NCBI RefSeq assembly: GCF_018394335.1
Contig: NZ_CP074572.1
Coordinates: forward strand, 3,348,001 to 3,412,000
Length of the DNA stretch: 64,000 bases
Source: Shewanella dokdonensis
Lineage (GTDB): Bacteria; Pseudomonadota; Gammaproteobacteria; Enterobacterales; Shewanellaceae
Reading direction: 5' to 3'
Position numbers and translations under genes: made by a program. Each line of letters begins with the position of its first letter. Position 1 is the stretch's first letter. The notes under the pieces are model-generated. The model searched no databases. It saw only the letters and a program-made list of their open reading frames with translations, and was not told where the DNA came from. Positions 10,615-19,082 of this stretch are shown here, one piece after another.

Positions 10615-11011
10615 TCAGTATCTGGAATTACAGCGGCAGAAATTTGAGCGTATGCAGAGTCGCCGCCAACAGTTATTACAGCATCAGCAGTTAGAACAGA
10701 GCCGTTTTGAACAGTTGCTAGAGCATCTGGATGCTCTAGCCGTCAATGGTGGCGGCTCGGCGCTTTATCTGCAGAACATGGGCGATATCAAAAACCAGAT
10801 GCATCGGCTCTGTGAACAGCAACAACAACGGGTTATGGAAGCATCTCAAGAATACCACTTGCAGCAACGAGCCTGCTTACAACAGGCAAGCTTTAATCTG
10901 GGGCTGCAACATATGCTAGAACGGCGAGCAGATGAGGTTAAAAAGCAGCAACAGTTACAGGAACAAAAACAGTTGGATGAACTGGTGTGTAACTATCATT
11001 CTCGCGGGTGA
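10601..11011 (+). CDS. fliJ: Flagellar export chaperone FliJ
   Basis: FliJ is the small coiled-coil protein that sits in the FliI hexamer and couples it to FlhA. The 136 residues are almost entirely charged and Q-rich helix, as in the family, with little else conserved. ATG 10601 lies inside the end of fliI. It is the last gene of the motY-lafK-fliEFGHIJ run. No strong terminator follows; only a 5-bp hairpin is seen near 11009-11022. Confidence 0.82.
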   Translation: MSSLNQYLELQRQKFERMQSRRQQLLQHQQLEQSRFEQLLEHLDALAVNGGGSALYLQNMGDIKNQMHRLCEQQQQRVMEASQEYHLQQRACLQQASFNLGLQHMLERRADEVKKQQQLQEQKQLDELVCNYHSRG

Positions 11012-11027
11012 ATTAGTTCACTTCACT

Positions 11028-11063
11028 AAAAAAGAAAACCATCTGCAGGGACGAAGCAGACGG
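11028..11063 (-). terminator. Rho-independent terminator of the yceI-like gene
   Basis: On the minus strand, an 8-bp stem (CCGTCTGC paired with GCAGATGG, one G-U pair) is followed by a T-rich tail TTTTCTTTTTT. It sits 24 bases after the stop of the yceI-like gene. Confidence 0.75.
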
Positions 11064-11087
11064 CCTTCTTAAAACGGTTTCACAAAC

Positions 11088-11669
11088 TTACAGGGTGCTA
11101 GCTTCAGTAGTGATGTGAATGGTCACTTCATCGCTAACGTAAGGTACGTACTGACCCATATCAAAATCAGAACGTTTAATGTCGGTAGTCGCATCAAAAC
11201 CTACGGTAGGTTTTTTCTTCATTGGATGCTCACCTTCTTTATTCAGCTTGGCGTGCAATACCACTTCTTTGGTAATACCTTTGATGGTCAGTTTACCGGT
11301 AACGTCGTATTCATTAGTGGCGGTCTTTACCACTTTAGTGCTGTCGAAAGTTGCTTCTGGATGACCTTCAGCATCAAAGTATTCCTTCGCCAGAAACTCT
11401 TTAGTTAGCGCTGGTACCCGAGTATCTACAGTTTTTACTGGGATCTTTACGCTGACTTTTGACTTGCTTGCATCGGCATCGTCGAAGTTCAATGTGCCGG
11501 TGACATCGCTGAAGCTGGCGGTTGGGTTAGAAAAACCAAAGTGATTCCATGACACAACTACGCTGGTGTGAGTAGGGTCCAATTGGAATGTTTCAGCCAT
11601 GGCACTAGCGCTCAGGCTAGCAAAACCTGCAAACGCAACACTCAAAGTAACTTTTTTCAACAGATGCAT
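11088..11669 (-). CDS. YceI-family periplasmic lipid-binding protein
   Basis: YceI proteins are periplasmic beta-barrel (lipocalin-like) proteins that bind isoprenoid-type lipids; their cellular role is mostly unclear. The 193 residues begin with a signal peptide (MHLLKKVTLSVAFAGF, cleavage after AMA). The mature part shows the family pattern: FQLDPTHTSV at the start, then DVTGKLTIKGITKEV and DFDMGQYVPYVSDEV. It is a single gene with its own terminator. Confidence 0.88.
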   Translation of the reverse strand: MHLLKKVTLSVAFAGFASLSASAMAETFQLDPTHTSVVVSWNHFGFSNPTASFSDVTGTLNFDDADASKSKVSVKIPVKTVDTRVPALTKEFLAKEYFDAEGHPEATFDSTKVVKTATNEYDVTGKLTIKGITKEVVLHAKLNKEGEHPMKKKPTVGFDATTDIKRSDFDMGQYVPYVSDEVTIHITTEASTL

Positions 11670-11910
11670 ATATTCCCTCTTTGGTATCGTTAACCGGTGA
11701 TCTCTGCAGCCGGTGTTAATGGGTTGGAATCCTTGCCGTGATGATACTGATTAGCAGTGATCCCGGTTGCTATTTATACTACGTTCTAAAAACTTTAAAT
11801 CAACGGCGAAATTTCGCATAAATATTTCGAATAATTGCAATTATTAAGGTGCTCTTGATGTTTGCCTAGCAGGCGTTTGTTCCCGGTTAATCCACGAACT
11901 ATTGTCAGTG

Positions 11911-13506
11911 TTAAGCGACTTCATAGCGGTTACGACCATTGTCTTTAGCAATATAAAGTGCGGCATCGGCCCAGGCAAATAGGGTTTCATATTCAATAAT
12001 GGTATCGGCAGGTTTGGTGGCAAGTCCCACCGAAATGGTAACCACAGGGCTGGCGGTTGACATCTGATGCGGAATCGCTAGCTTGGCAACGGCCTGACAG
12101 AGGTTGGCGGCAACCACCGAGGCTTCTTCTTTGCTAGTGTTTTCCAGTACGAGTACAAATTCCTCTCCGCCGTAGCGACATACCAGATCTGTCGCTCTGT
12201 GGGTGCTTTCTTGCAGGGCAATGGCTACCTGTTGCAGCACTTTGTCCCCCATGGCATGACCATAAAAGTCGTTGTAACGTTTAAAAAAGTCCACATCAAT
12301 CACCAACATGGCGAGTGGTTGTTTCCGGCTGGCTTCCGTGCTGCGAAGTATTGCCAGATATTCATCCAAAGAGCGGCGATTAGCGAGTCCGGTTAAGGCA
12401 TCTGTATTACTCAGATCCTGTAATGTCCTATTTTTCTGCGTGAGTTTCTGTTGCTGCTGACCTACTAACTGAAACATCTGGTCAATCAGTCGACCCAGTT
12501 TATGGATTTCATTATGGCCTTGCAGATTGGCTCTGGCGGAATAGTCGTTGCTGAAATTTACATAGCTGATGGTTTTCAGCAGATGGCGGATGGGTCTGAC
12601 TAATTTCCGACTGATAAACAGGTAGAGTAGCAGCAGGGTAAACACTGATACGACAATTCCAGCAGTAAGGGCAGAATTGAATAGCGCTTCATCATATAGT
12701 CTCGGGCTTTGGGGAATGGCAAAGATGAGTAGCAGCTGGTTGTTCATGCCAAGGACACCTAGGTACAAGTTCTTATTCCAAGGCTTAACCTGTATTTCAT
12801 CCGTATGCAGCAGAGCACTGACGTAAGGTGCAATACTGGTCATTTGCTCTGGTGCAATAATCTGGATGTCGTTATTGATAGATAGCATCAAATCATCAAT
12901 GAAATTGTTGTCCAGATAACGCCACAATAATAGAGTGCCAGCACTGGGGCCTTGTTCTAACGAGGGTGCTAGGCTCTGGCTGATAGCTACAGCAGGTTTG
13001 CCGTTAACCGTAATAAAGCTGGTTTTTGCAACAGGCATTAATTGATTTTGTTGAACGTCTGCAGTACTTATCAACAGCTCTGTTGCTATGGCTTGCGGAG
13101 CAGAAAACATCTCAACTGCTATCGGTTGCAGGTTGTTATCAACGCTCATTCCTGCCAAAAGCTGCTGTTGACTGTCGTAAAAGTACAGCCCGTTGATGGA
13201 CAAATGCTGAAATGAAGGTTTAAGCAAAAAGTTGTCTTTAAACCATTGGCGATCTTGAATCATGGCTTTTTGATAAGATTCATCCCAGACACCATTATCG
13301 TAGGCAATGTTCTGTAGCCGCTTGAGCTGCATCTGCAAAACGCCCTTGAATCGCTGGATCTCCAGTCTGTCATTATACAGCGCCAAATGTGAAAACTGTG
13401 GCAGGGTCCACCAGTAACGGATCATCACCTGCGCCGATAGGATAGCAAAACATGCTAGCGCAGCTGCGAGCAGCAACTGTGACCTTAAGCTGGATCTTTT
13501 CGTCAT
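11911..13506 (-). CDS. Membrane diguanylate cyclase with CHASE4-like sensor, HAMP and GGDEF
   Basis: The protein makes cyclic di-GMP from GTP in response to a periplasmic signal. The 531 residues run: membrane segment at about 10-28, a periplasmic CHASE4-like sensor region at about 45-270, a second membrane segment at about 285-303, HAMP, and a GGDEF domain from about 375. The active site is GGEEF. The inhibitory site RATD lies five residues before it, so product inhibition is likely. The protein should be an active cyclase; the ligand is unknown. Confidence 0.88.
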   Translation of the reverse strand: MTKRSSLRSQLLLAAALACFAILSAQVMIRYWWTLPQFSHLALYNDRLEIQRFKGVLQMQLKRLQNIAYDNGVWDESYQKAMIQDRQWFKDNFLLKPSFQHLSINGLYFYDSQQQLLAGMSVDNNLQPIAVEMFSAPQAIATELLISTADVQQNQLMPVAKTSFITVNGKPAVAISQSLAPSLEQGPSAGTLLLWRYLDNNFIDDLMLSINNDIQIIAPEQMTSIAPYVSALLHTDEIQVKPWNKNLYLGVLGMNNQLLLIFAIPQSPRLYDEALFNSALTAGIVVSVFTLLLLYLFISRKLVRPIRHLLKTISYVNFSNDYSARANLQGHNEIHKLGRLIDQMFQLVGQQQQKLTQKNRTLQDLSNTDALTGLANRRSLDEYLAILRSTEASRKQPLAMLVIDVDFFKRYNDFYGHAMGDKVLQQVAIALQESTHRATDLVCRYGGEEFVLVLENTSKEEASVVAANLCQAVAKLAIPHQMSTASPVVTISVGLATKPADTIIEYETLFAWADAALYIAKDNGRNRYEVA

Positions 13507-13847
13507 GCATTCAGCCCTCAGGTATGTAACATCTTGTTAAGCTGTCGTTCCCTGCTAAGCCAAGTATAGAAGTTAATTGCTTATTGTTGCGTTGCCTTCT
13601 GTTATCGCGGCATATCTTTTGATACAGCAAGGTACTGATAAAAACCTGAGTTTGATTTACCTCATTACATGAAAAAATCTTCTAAAGATTTTTTCATGAA
13701 TCATCTATAAATCGTATTTGATCACATTTACGCCACAACAAAGCATTTAATCTAGCATATGCCAGTAAGTAGTTGATTTAATTTATTTTAATTATCTGCA
13801 ATTCGCATTTCTATAAATTGCAAAATAACTAATGTGGGGTGATGAAC
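13507..13847. other. Divergent promoter region between the cyclase and the split-Soret cytochrome
   Basis: This 341-base gap holds the starts of two divergent genes and must contain both promoters. It is AT-rich. The outstanding element is the perfect inverted repeat listed separately at 13668-13698. I could not assign clear -35/-10 pairs. A CRP-like half site near 13720 was judged too weak. Confidence 0.4.
13668..13698. repeat. Perfect 14-bp inverted repeat with CTA loop
   Basis: The arms CATGAAAAAATCTT and AAGATTTTTTCATG are exact reverse complements separated by three bases. A T6 run lies in the right arm and A6 in the left. It is about 150 bases before the cytochrome gene and 160 before the cyclase. 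It could be an operator or, given the T-run, a bidirectional transcription block. Confidence 0.75.
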
Positions 13848-14768
13848 ATGAACGTAAATCGACGTCAGGCTATGGGGCAGATTATCGGCTTGGTGAGTGT
13901 TGCTGCAGGTGGGGGCATCATGGCAACGGCTATGGCTGCAGATTCTTGTCCAGGAGATACCTCTATCGGTATCGGCAGTGAAGGTAGCAGTGATTTGGCG
14001 GCTAACCTGCTGACTTATGTCAAAGTTGATCCGCTCGCGGTAGCAAAACGTGCCTATGAAGACTACGGCAAAGGTGGTTGTATGTACGGGGTCTTTGATG
14101 CCATCGTCAAGGAACTCGCAGCACAAGGGCACGAAGATGCCTGCAAATTTGCCGCAATACCTACCAATATTACCGTTTATGGTGGCGGTGGGGTTGCCGG
14201 TTGGGGCACCTTATGTGGTTGTGTGAATGCGGCCGCAATGGCCATCAATATGTTGGCGGGCGTTGACCGCACTAAGGTTACTCGTTCCGTATATCATTAT
14301 TATGAAAGCACTTCTATGCCACGCGGCGATAGCGAATTTTTGAGCGCTATTGGTGCGCCTACTCGTAAAACCGATGCCGGCGAACTGCTGACCGCCGATA
14401 TGATTGGGCAGTCGGTGGCAAAATCGATCCTGTGCCATACCTCAGTGACCCTTTGGTCTAAACAAAGTAAGTTTGGTACTAGCCATCAGGCAAAACTGGA
14501 GCGTTGTGCCCAAGTTACCGCGGAAATAGCCTATATTACGGTCGATTTCCTCAATAAAGCCTTGGATAACACGTTGGATGTGGCTATTGCAGCTGACGGA
14601 AATAGCGATTGCGCTGTTTGTCACAGTAGCACTAAACGGGAGCCAGACACCTACTTTGCTACGGATGTTAACGCCCAGATGGAATGCCAAACTTGTCATA
14701 GTGAACATGATGTCACTGCGGGGCTGACTGGGGCACATGAAGGTTTCACCTGCAGCGACTGCCACTAG
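13848..14768 (+). CDS. Split-Soret-type multiheme cytochrome c
   Basis: The protein resembles split-Soret cytochromes c. These have a C_GC-type domain and heme-binding sites that give an unusual absorption spectrum. The N terminus (NRRQAMGQIIG, then a hydrophobic run to AMA) is a twin-arginine-like signal. The C_GC motif appears as CGCVNAAA. The C-terminal third carries three CxxCH heme sites: CAVCH, CQTCH and CSDCH at the very end. ATG 13848 is chosen because GTGGGG lies eight bases upstream. About 306 residues. Likely a periplasmic electron carrier; partners are unknown. Confidence 0.82.
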   Translation: MNVNRRQAMGQIIGLVSVAAGGGIMATAMAADSCPGDTSIGIGSEGSSDLAANLLTYVKVDPLAVAKRAYEDYGKGGCMYGVFDAIVKELAAQGHEDACKFAAIPTNITVYGGGGVAGWGTLCGCVNAAAMAINMLAGVDRTKVTRSVYHYYESTSMPRGDSEFLSAIGAPTRKTDAGELLTADMIGQSVAKSILCHTSVTLWSKQSKFGTSHQAKLERCAQVTAEIAYITVDFLNKALDNTLDVAIAADGNSDCAVCHSSTKREPDTYFATDVNAQMECQTCHSEHDVTAGLTGAHEGFTCSDCH

Positions 14769-14777
14769 GAGGCGGTG

Positions 14778-15271
14778 ATGAAATATCAAAGTCTAATCAT
14801 AATCTCAGCCTTAGCAGCGTTAGGGGCTGTGGCTCGGATGATAACGATACTGATGTAACGCCAACACCCGAACCGAGTTATGTATCTATCAACGATGCGA
14901 CCAGTCTTAACATAGTGGTCGACAAGATTGATAGTACAAGTAAAGCTGTGACGTTTTCACTCACTACCAATGATGGCGCACCCGTTACCGATGCGGGTAG
15001 CAATTATACCGTTATGTACCTGAATATTCCTGGTGCGCAGGTTTCGGCATTTTCCATCCCTTGGCATAAAGGCGTGCGTTTTGCCTGCAGTGACAGCACT
15101 GATACCTGCAGTGGCACTCTAAGTGCAACGGATACTGCTGGAAAATACCAATTCACACCTGGTAGTTTGGAACAACTGGGAACTGTTGCCGGACAATTGA
15201 AACTGGCTATCAATATAAGCGGCGCCTTGGCAGAAACCAAAACTGATCTGTTAGATATTCCTTCCTCTTAA
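14778..15271 (+). CDS. Small lipoprotein resembling the N-terminal domain of OmcA/MtrC-type cytochromes (one frame break)
   Basis: The start is ATG 14778, with AGGAGG at 14767-14772, nine bases after the cytochrome stop, so the two are co-transcribed. The frame breaks at G4 (14823-14826). Adding one G gives a lipobox-like ALGGC and a continuous 164-residue protein. The mature part is a beta-rich domain (VDKIDSTSKAVTFSLTT) resembling the domain before the hemes in outer-membrane decaheme cytochromes, but there are no CxxCH motifs here. The resemblance is from memory. It may dock the cytochrome at a membrane; that is inference. Confidence 0.6.
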
Positions 15272-15296
15272 CGTTTAATTAGCTACTGAAGTATTT

Positions 15297-15320
15297 GCCC
15301 GGCATTTGCCGGGCTTTTTT
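15297..15320 (+). terminator. Rho-independent terminator of the cytochrome-lipoprotein operon
   Basis: A 7-bp GC-rich stem (GCCCGGC/GCCGGGC) with an ATTT loop is followed by T6, 25 bases after the lipoprotein stop. Confidence 0.92.
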
Positions 15321-15433
15321 AATTGGGCTATTACCTCATAATCAGTACATCTGTTGATGAGGCGTTGCTTATATCACCAGATATGATTTCGCTGATACAG
15401 ATAGCTTGGAATAGACGGCATGAACGGCACTCC

Positions 15434-15457
15434 TGTAGCACAAAATGTAGCACAAAA
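15434..15457. repeat. Tandem 12-bp direct repeat beside ssrA
   Basis: Two exact copies of TGTAGCACAAAA lie head to tail, 62 bases beyond the 3' end of ssrA. The 3' end of ssrA is a common integration site for genomic islands, and tyrosine recombinases bind short direct repeats near their attachment sites. No integrase or island is present, so a relic of past integration is only a guess. Confidence 0.5.
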
Positions 15458-15470
15458 GTGTCAGCTCCAG

Positions 15471-15511
15471 ATAAAGAAAAAGGACTGAAACCGTAATGGA
15501 ATCAGTCCTTT
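15471..15511 (-). terminator. Terminator of ssrA
   Basis: Reading the minus strand, a 10-bp stem (AAAGGACTGA with TCAGTCCTTT) is followed by a T-rich tail, just after the tmRNA 3' end. Confidence 0.82.
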
Positions 15512-15518
15512 AGGAAGG

Positions 15519-15873
15519 TGGTGGAGGCGGCGGGACTTGAACCCGCGTCCGGAACACCTACATTCAGGGCCCTACATGCTTAGTCTCTCTTTTATTTAAC
15601 CGGTTAAACTCCGAAAGACAGGATTTCAAACGGTGAGTTTGGTACTGTTTCGCGGTTCACCCCCAAACAAGGTTCCCTCGCTAGCACGATGTAAGGTGAC
15701 CATCAAATCCACTGCCCATGTGCGAGACCTGTGGTAGATGGCTAGCGGCATTAAGCGGCTAGAGCGTAGTTATCGTCGTTTGCAACTATAACTTTGCGGC
15801 TTTTAACGAGGCCAACCGCCCCTCGGCATGCTCCCGGAGTTTCGCGAATCCCGTCGAATCCAGAATCGCCCCC
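15519..15873 (-). ncRNA. ssrA: Transfer-messenger RNA (tmRNA)
   Basis: tmRNA rescues stalled ribosomes and tags the peptide for degradation. The RNA begins GGGGGCGATTCTGGATTCG at 15873, a standard tmRNA 5' end, and ends with the tRNA-like part and an encoded CCA at 15521-15519. The tag frame at 15783-15751 reads ANDDNYALAA then TAA, close to the E. coli tag ANDENYALAA. The length of 355 bases is typical. smpB lies about 100 bases upstream in the same direction. Confidence 0.97.
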
Positions 15874-15884
15874 AAGATTTGTCA

Positions 15885-15914
15885 ATTGTAACCTTTATTG
15901 TGGTTGTTCACCAA
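15885..15914 (-). promoter_or_regulatory. Possible ssrA promoter
   Basis: On the minus strand TTGGTG (15914-15909) and TACAAT (15890-15885) are 18 bases apart. The -10 ends 11 bases before the tmRNA 5' end, a little far, so this is tentative. Confidence 0.35.
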
Positions 15915-15976
15915 GTTTTCAAGTGCAGGCTACACCTGTTTGCTGGTTATCCGAGCAACTTATGGATAATCCACAA

Positions 15977-16459
15977 TTATTTTTTCATCATTCGGGCTTT
16001 TTCGATGGCCCAGTCACGCTGTTTGATATCTTCGCGTTTGTCATGGGCCTTTTTACCTTTACCCAGACCTATCTCTACTTTTACCCACGCACCTTTGCGC
16101 CAGTACATGGATATTGGCACGATAGCATAACCTTGTCGTTCAACCTGACCTGCCAGCCTGTCGAGTTCTCTGCGATTCAGTAACAGCTTACGCGGCCGTG
16201 TTGGATCACAGATAACATGAGTAGAAGCGGTATTCAGTGGCGTGATGGTACAATTATGCAGAAAGGCTTCGCCATTTTTCATTTGCACAAAGCTTTCTGA
16301 CAGATTGATTTTCCCTGCACGGATCGATTTTACTTCCCAACCCATGAGCGAAAGTCCCGCTTCGATTTTTTCATCGAAACGAAATTCAAAGGTAGCACGC
16401 TTATTGCGGGCGATTGTGGCCGGCTGCGCGCCTTTATTTTTTGCATTCTTCTTCACCAT
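15977..16459 (-). CDS. smpB: tmRNA-binding protein SmpB
   Basis: SmpB binds the tRNA-like part of tmRNA and is needed for trans-translation. The 160-residue protein starts [10 protein letters not shown]. It shows the conserved core ([29 protein letters not shown]) and the basic C-terminal tail [15 protein letters not shown] 16459 was chosen over an in-frame ATG 23 codons upstream because it matches the usual N terminus. It lies upstream of ssrA in the same direction and is divergent from ratA. Confidence 0.96.
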   Translation of the reverse strand: MVKKNAKNKGAQPATIARNKRATFEFRFDEKIEAGLSLMGWEVKSIRAGKINLSESFVQMKNGEAFLHNCTITPLNTASTHVICDPTRPRKLLLNRRELDRLAGQVERQGYAIVPISMYWRKGAWVKVEIGLGKGKKAHDKREDIKQRDWAIEKARMMKK

Positions 16460-16661
16460 AGGCCCGCTATTATACGCAGCCACTATCATTTTGGAATTAG
16501 CCAACAACACTATTTTAAGTAAATTCAAACACTCGATATCTCAGATGCGCGCTTTTTGAACGGTTGTTATACAGGTGCATAGCTAGCCGAGGGTGCGTTT
16601 TATTGGCTACGTGTTAAAATTCGGCACTGATTTTTTATCCACCTTGGGGAAAAGTAAGCGG

Positions 16662-17099
16662 ATGCCACATGTTTCGCGAAATATTCTGGTACGCTACAGC
16701 GCACAACAGATGTATGAACTAGTAAATGACGTAGAGTCTTACCGAGAGTTCTTGCCAGGCTGTGTTGGGGGTAAAGTGCTAGAGTTCGATGGCCGCACTA
16801 TGGTGGCATCTGTCGATATTAGCAAGGCGGGGATCAGCAAAACGTTTACTACTCGCAATCAAGTGGTCCCTGGTAAAAGCATTGAGTTACGGTTGGAAAA
16901 TGGCCCTTTTAAACATCTTCATGGCAGTTGGAAATTTACGGAACTGGCGGAAGATGCCTGCAAGGTTGAATTCGAATTGGATTTCGAGTTTGCTAATAGT
17001 CTGGTGGGAATGGCCTTTGGGCGTGTGTTTCGCGAGTTAGTCACTTCCATGGTTTCCGCTTTTACGTCGCGAGCAAAGGAGGTTTATGGTGTCAAATGA
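16662..17099 (+). CDS. ratA: RatA, START-domain ribosome-association protein (UPF0083/COQ10 family)
   Basis: RatA (YfjG) is a START-like protein related to Coq10; in E. coli it was described as the toxin of a RatAB pair that blocks 70S assembly, and a ubiquinone-related role is also proposed. The 145 residues show YSAQQMYELVNDVESYREFLPGC, a family hallmark. ATG 16662 is favoured over an upstream ATG by the conserved start MPHVSRN. Its end overlaps rnfH by 14 bases. Confidence 0.9.
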   Translation: MPHVSRNILVRYSAQQMYELVNDVESYREFLPGCVGGKVLEFDGRTMVASVDISKAGISKTFTTRNQVVPGKSIELRLENGPFKHLHGSWKFTELAEDACKVEFELDFEFANSLVGMAFGRVFRELVTSMVSAFTSRAKEVYGVK

Positions 17100-17424
17100 A
17101 GTCGCTGCATTTTCTGTGGACATTATTTATGCGTTGCCACATCAGCAAAAAGTGATACCCGTTTCAGTGCTTCCTGGAACTACGTTTATCGAAGCGGTAA
17201 GGAAAAGTCGTATCGGTGACTTTTTCCCAGAACTGGATCTCGAACATATTAAGTTGGGCTGTTTTAGCCATGTGGTAAAAGCAGATGATGTGCTCCAACC
17301 TGGGCAACGGGTAGAAATTTATCGGCCGCTGATAGCTGATCCCAAAGATGTCCGGCGTAAACGGGCGGAAAAGGCTAAAGATGAAGGGCGTATAAATAAA
17401 ACGACAGGCGCTAAAATCAGTTAG
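17086..17424 (+). CDS. rnfH: RnfH/RatB family ubiquitin-like protein
   Basis: A small beta-grasp (ubiquitin-fold) protein of the UPF0125 family, 112 residues, conserved next to ratA. It has a strong ribosome site AGGAGG at 17076-17081 and ATG 17086, inside the end of ratA, so the two are translationally coupled. The core VLPGTTFIEAVRKS and RVEIYRPLIADPKDVRRKRA fits the family. Its molecular role is not settled. It converges with bamE across a shared terminator. Confidence 0.88.
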   Translation: MVSNEVAAFSVDIIYALPHQQKVIPVSVLPGTTFIEAVRKSRIGDFFPELDLEHIKLGCFSHVVKADDVLQPGQRVEIYRPLIADPKDVRRKRAEKAKDEGRINKTTGAKIS

Positions 17425-17436
17425 CACCATAATTAT

Positions 17437-17463
17437 AAAAAAGAGCACTGGGTGCTCTTTTTT
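17437..17463. terminator. Bidirectional terminator between rnfH and bamE
   Basis: A 7-bp stem AGAGCAC/GTGCTCT with a TGG loop has an A-run on the left and a T-run on the right, so it can serve both convergent genes. Confidence 0.9.
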
Positions 17464-17476
17464 ATGATCAAGGAAA

Positions 17477-17992
17477 TTACTTACCTGCTGCCGGTTCTAC
17501 TGGTTTTACTTCACTACTGTTGCTTCTAGCAGGATTTTTCTCTTCGATCAATGGCTTGGTATCTGGGCGCTGTTCTGGCACTTGAGGCACTAATTCCGGA
17601 CTGCGAGCCTCTGGTAGCAAGGTTTGCTCCAGCGGTGTATTGAAGTCTTTGCTCAAGGCGTAGTCACCAGAAACGGAAGCCAGCTTGTCACCATTGAAAT
17701 GAGCTATCAGCTCTTTATGGGTGACACTCGCATCACGACCGCTCTTATAATGATACACGTAATACCAAGTATCATCTGCGAAACTATCACGTAATACCGG
17801 ACGCCCCAGCACATATTCGACTTGCTCTTTGGTCATGTCGATACGCAGCTTTTCTACTTGCTGAGTTTCCATATAGTTGCCCTGCGGAATGTCAGGCTTG
17901 TATACCAGCCAGTCCATCACGCTACAGGCATTTAGTGATAACGCGAGGGCGGCTGCGCCCATCAGGGTAAGACTTTGCTTTTTAATCAACAT
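17477..17992 (-). CDS. bamE: Outer-membrane assembly lipoprotein BamE (SmpA)
   Basis: BamE is a lipoprotein subunit of the BAM complex that inserts beta-barrel proteins in the outer membrane. The 171-residue protein starts at ATG 17992 with a lipoprotein signal (MLIKKQSLTL, lipobox LNAC). The conserved core is KLRIDMTKEQVEYVLGRPVL followed by DTWYYVYHY. The C-terminal extension of about 50 residues is P/E-rich and looks disordered. An earlier in-frame ATG at 18118 would bury the signal peptide and was rejected. Confidence 0.93.
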   Translation of the reverse strand: MLIKKQSLTLMGAAALALSLNACSVMDWLVYKPDIPQGNYMETQQVEKLRIDMTKEQVEYVLGRPVLRDSFADDTWYYVYHYKSGRDASVTHKELIAHFNGDKLASVSGDYALSKDFNTPLEQTLLPEARSPELVPQVPEQRPDTKPLIEEKNPARSNSSEVKPVEPAAGK

Positions 17993-18266
17993 CGGGATTG
18001 CTGCTTCCTGAAAAACTGCGGGCCATAATAACCAAGCCCCATTATTAAATACAAGAATTATCGGCGGTCTGTCAGAGCTTTGACAAAAGGTTTGTGTAAT
18101 AGTTCTGTGGTATCTCATGTTACAGGCCTGTGTGGCAATGTCAGATTTTATCGAGATAGCCGCAGAGGTTGGATCTTTGAGCTTCTGTTATTGCAAAACT
18201 TTTCTCAAGTAACCAGAATGTGAAATAGACTCAATAACGTTATGGATAAAGGACTGGCAATAACCG

Positions 18267-19063
18267 ATGGAAAAGGGAAGTTTAGTTTGTGTAGGCACAG
18301 GATTGCAGCTCGCAGGCCACGTCACTGTTATTGGTAAGAGTTATATCGAAAGTGCCCAAGAGGTTTTTCTTTAATGCCAGATGCATTTGGACAACGCTGG
18401 CTTGAAGGATTGAACGCTAATATTACCGATCTGCAGCAATTTTATGCCCATAAGGGCGAAGTAAAAAACCGTCGCCTTACCTATGAACAAATGACAGAAG
18501 CCATTATGGCTGCGGTTAGAGCGGGTAAACGGGTTGTTGGGGTTTTTTATGGTCACCCCGGGGTATTCGCTTGCGTGCCGCATATGGCAATTGCGCGGGC
18601 GCGCCAAGAAGGGTTTCGGGCGGCAATGGAGCCTGGCATCTCTGCAGAAGATTGTTTATGGGCCGATCTTGGTATTGACCCTGGTAATTATGGCTGCCAA
18701 AGTTTGGAGGCCAGTCAATTGATGTTTTTTGAACATCAACTGGACAATAGCGGCTATGTGTTGTTATGGCAGATTGCCTTGGCCGGGGAACACACGCTGA
18801 CGGGGTTTTCCACCACAGCGGAACGCTTAAGCGTTTTAGTTGATTTGTTACAACAATGGTATCCAGCCGAGCACAAAGTGTGCTTATATGAAGCGAGTAA
18901 TTTGCCTATTGGTGCATGTCGTGCAGAATGGGTTTATTTAAAGGATTTGCCGGAGGCAACACTCCATGCCATTACCACGCTGGTGATCCCTCCAGTGCGG
19001 GAATTGCAGTACAACCTTCGGGTGCTCAATCAATTGGGATTGACGCCGGAGGATTTAGGTTAG
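18267..19063 (+). CDS. sonM: Split-borosin peptide alpha-N-methyltransferase, SonM type (one frame break)
   Basis: Borosin methyltransferases are tetrapyrrole-methylase-fold, SAM-dependent enzymes that methylate backbone amides of a peptide. The start ATG 18267 gives EKGSLVCVGTGLQL, the expected N-terminal SAM-binding strand and glycine loop. The frame stops after 35 codons because T5 (18364-18368) lacks one base; adding a T joins it to the downstream frame for 265 residues. Family motifs include YGHPGVFA, GISAEDCLWADLGIDPG and QIALAGEHTLTGF. The precursor follows 19 bases later, and the locus order bamE-sonM-sonA-aceB is as recalled in Shewanella oneidensis. The break is probably an assembly error. 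Confidence 0.86.
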
Positions 19064-19082
19064 TGACTCATACGGAGGTGTT

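Noticed and set aside
13715..13735. Possible CRP or FNR site before the split-Soret cytochrome
   Set aside because: Only one half fits (TGATCACA); the second half is poor for both consensus sequences.
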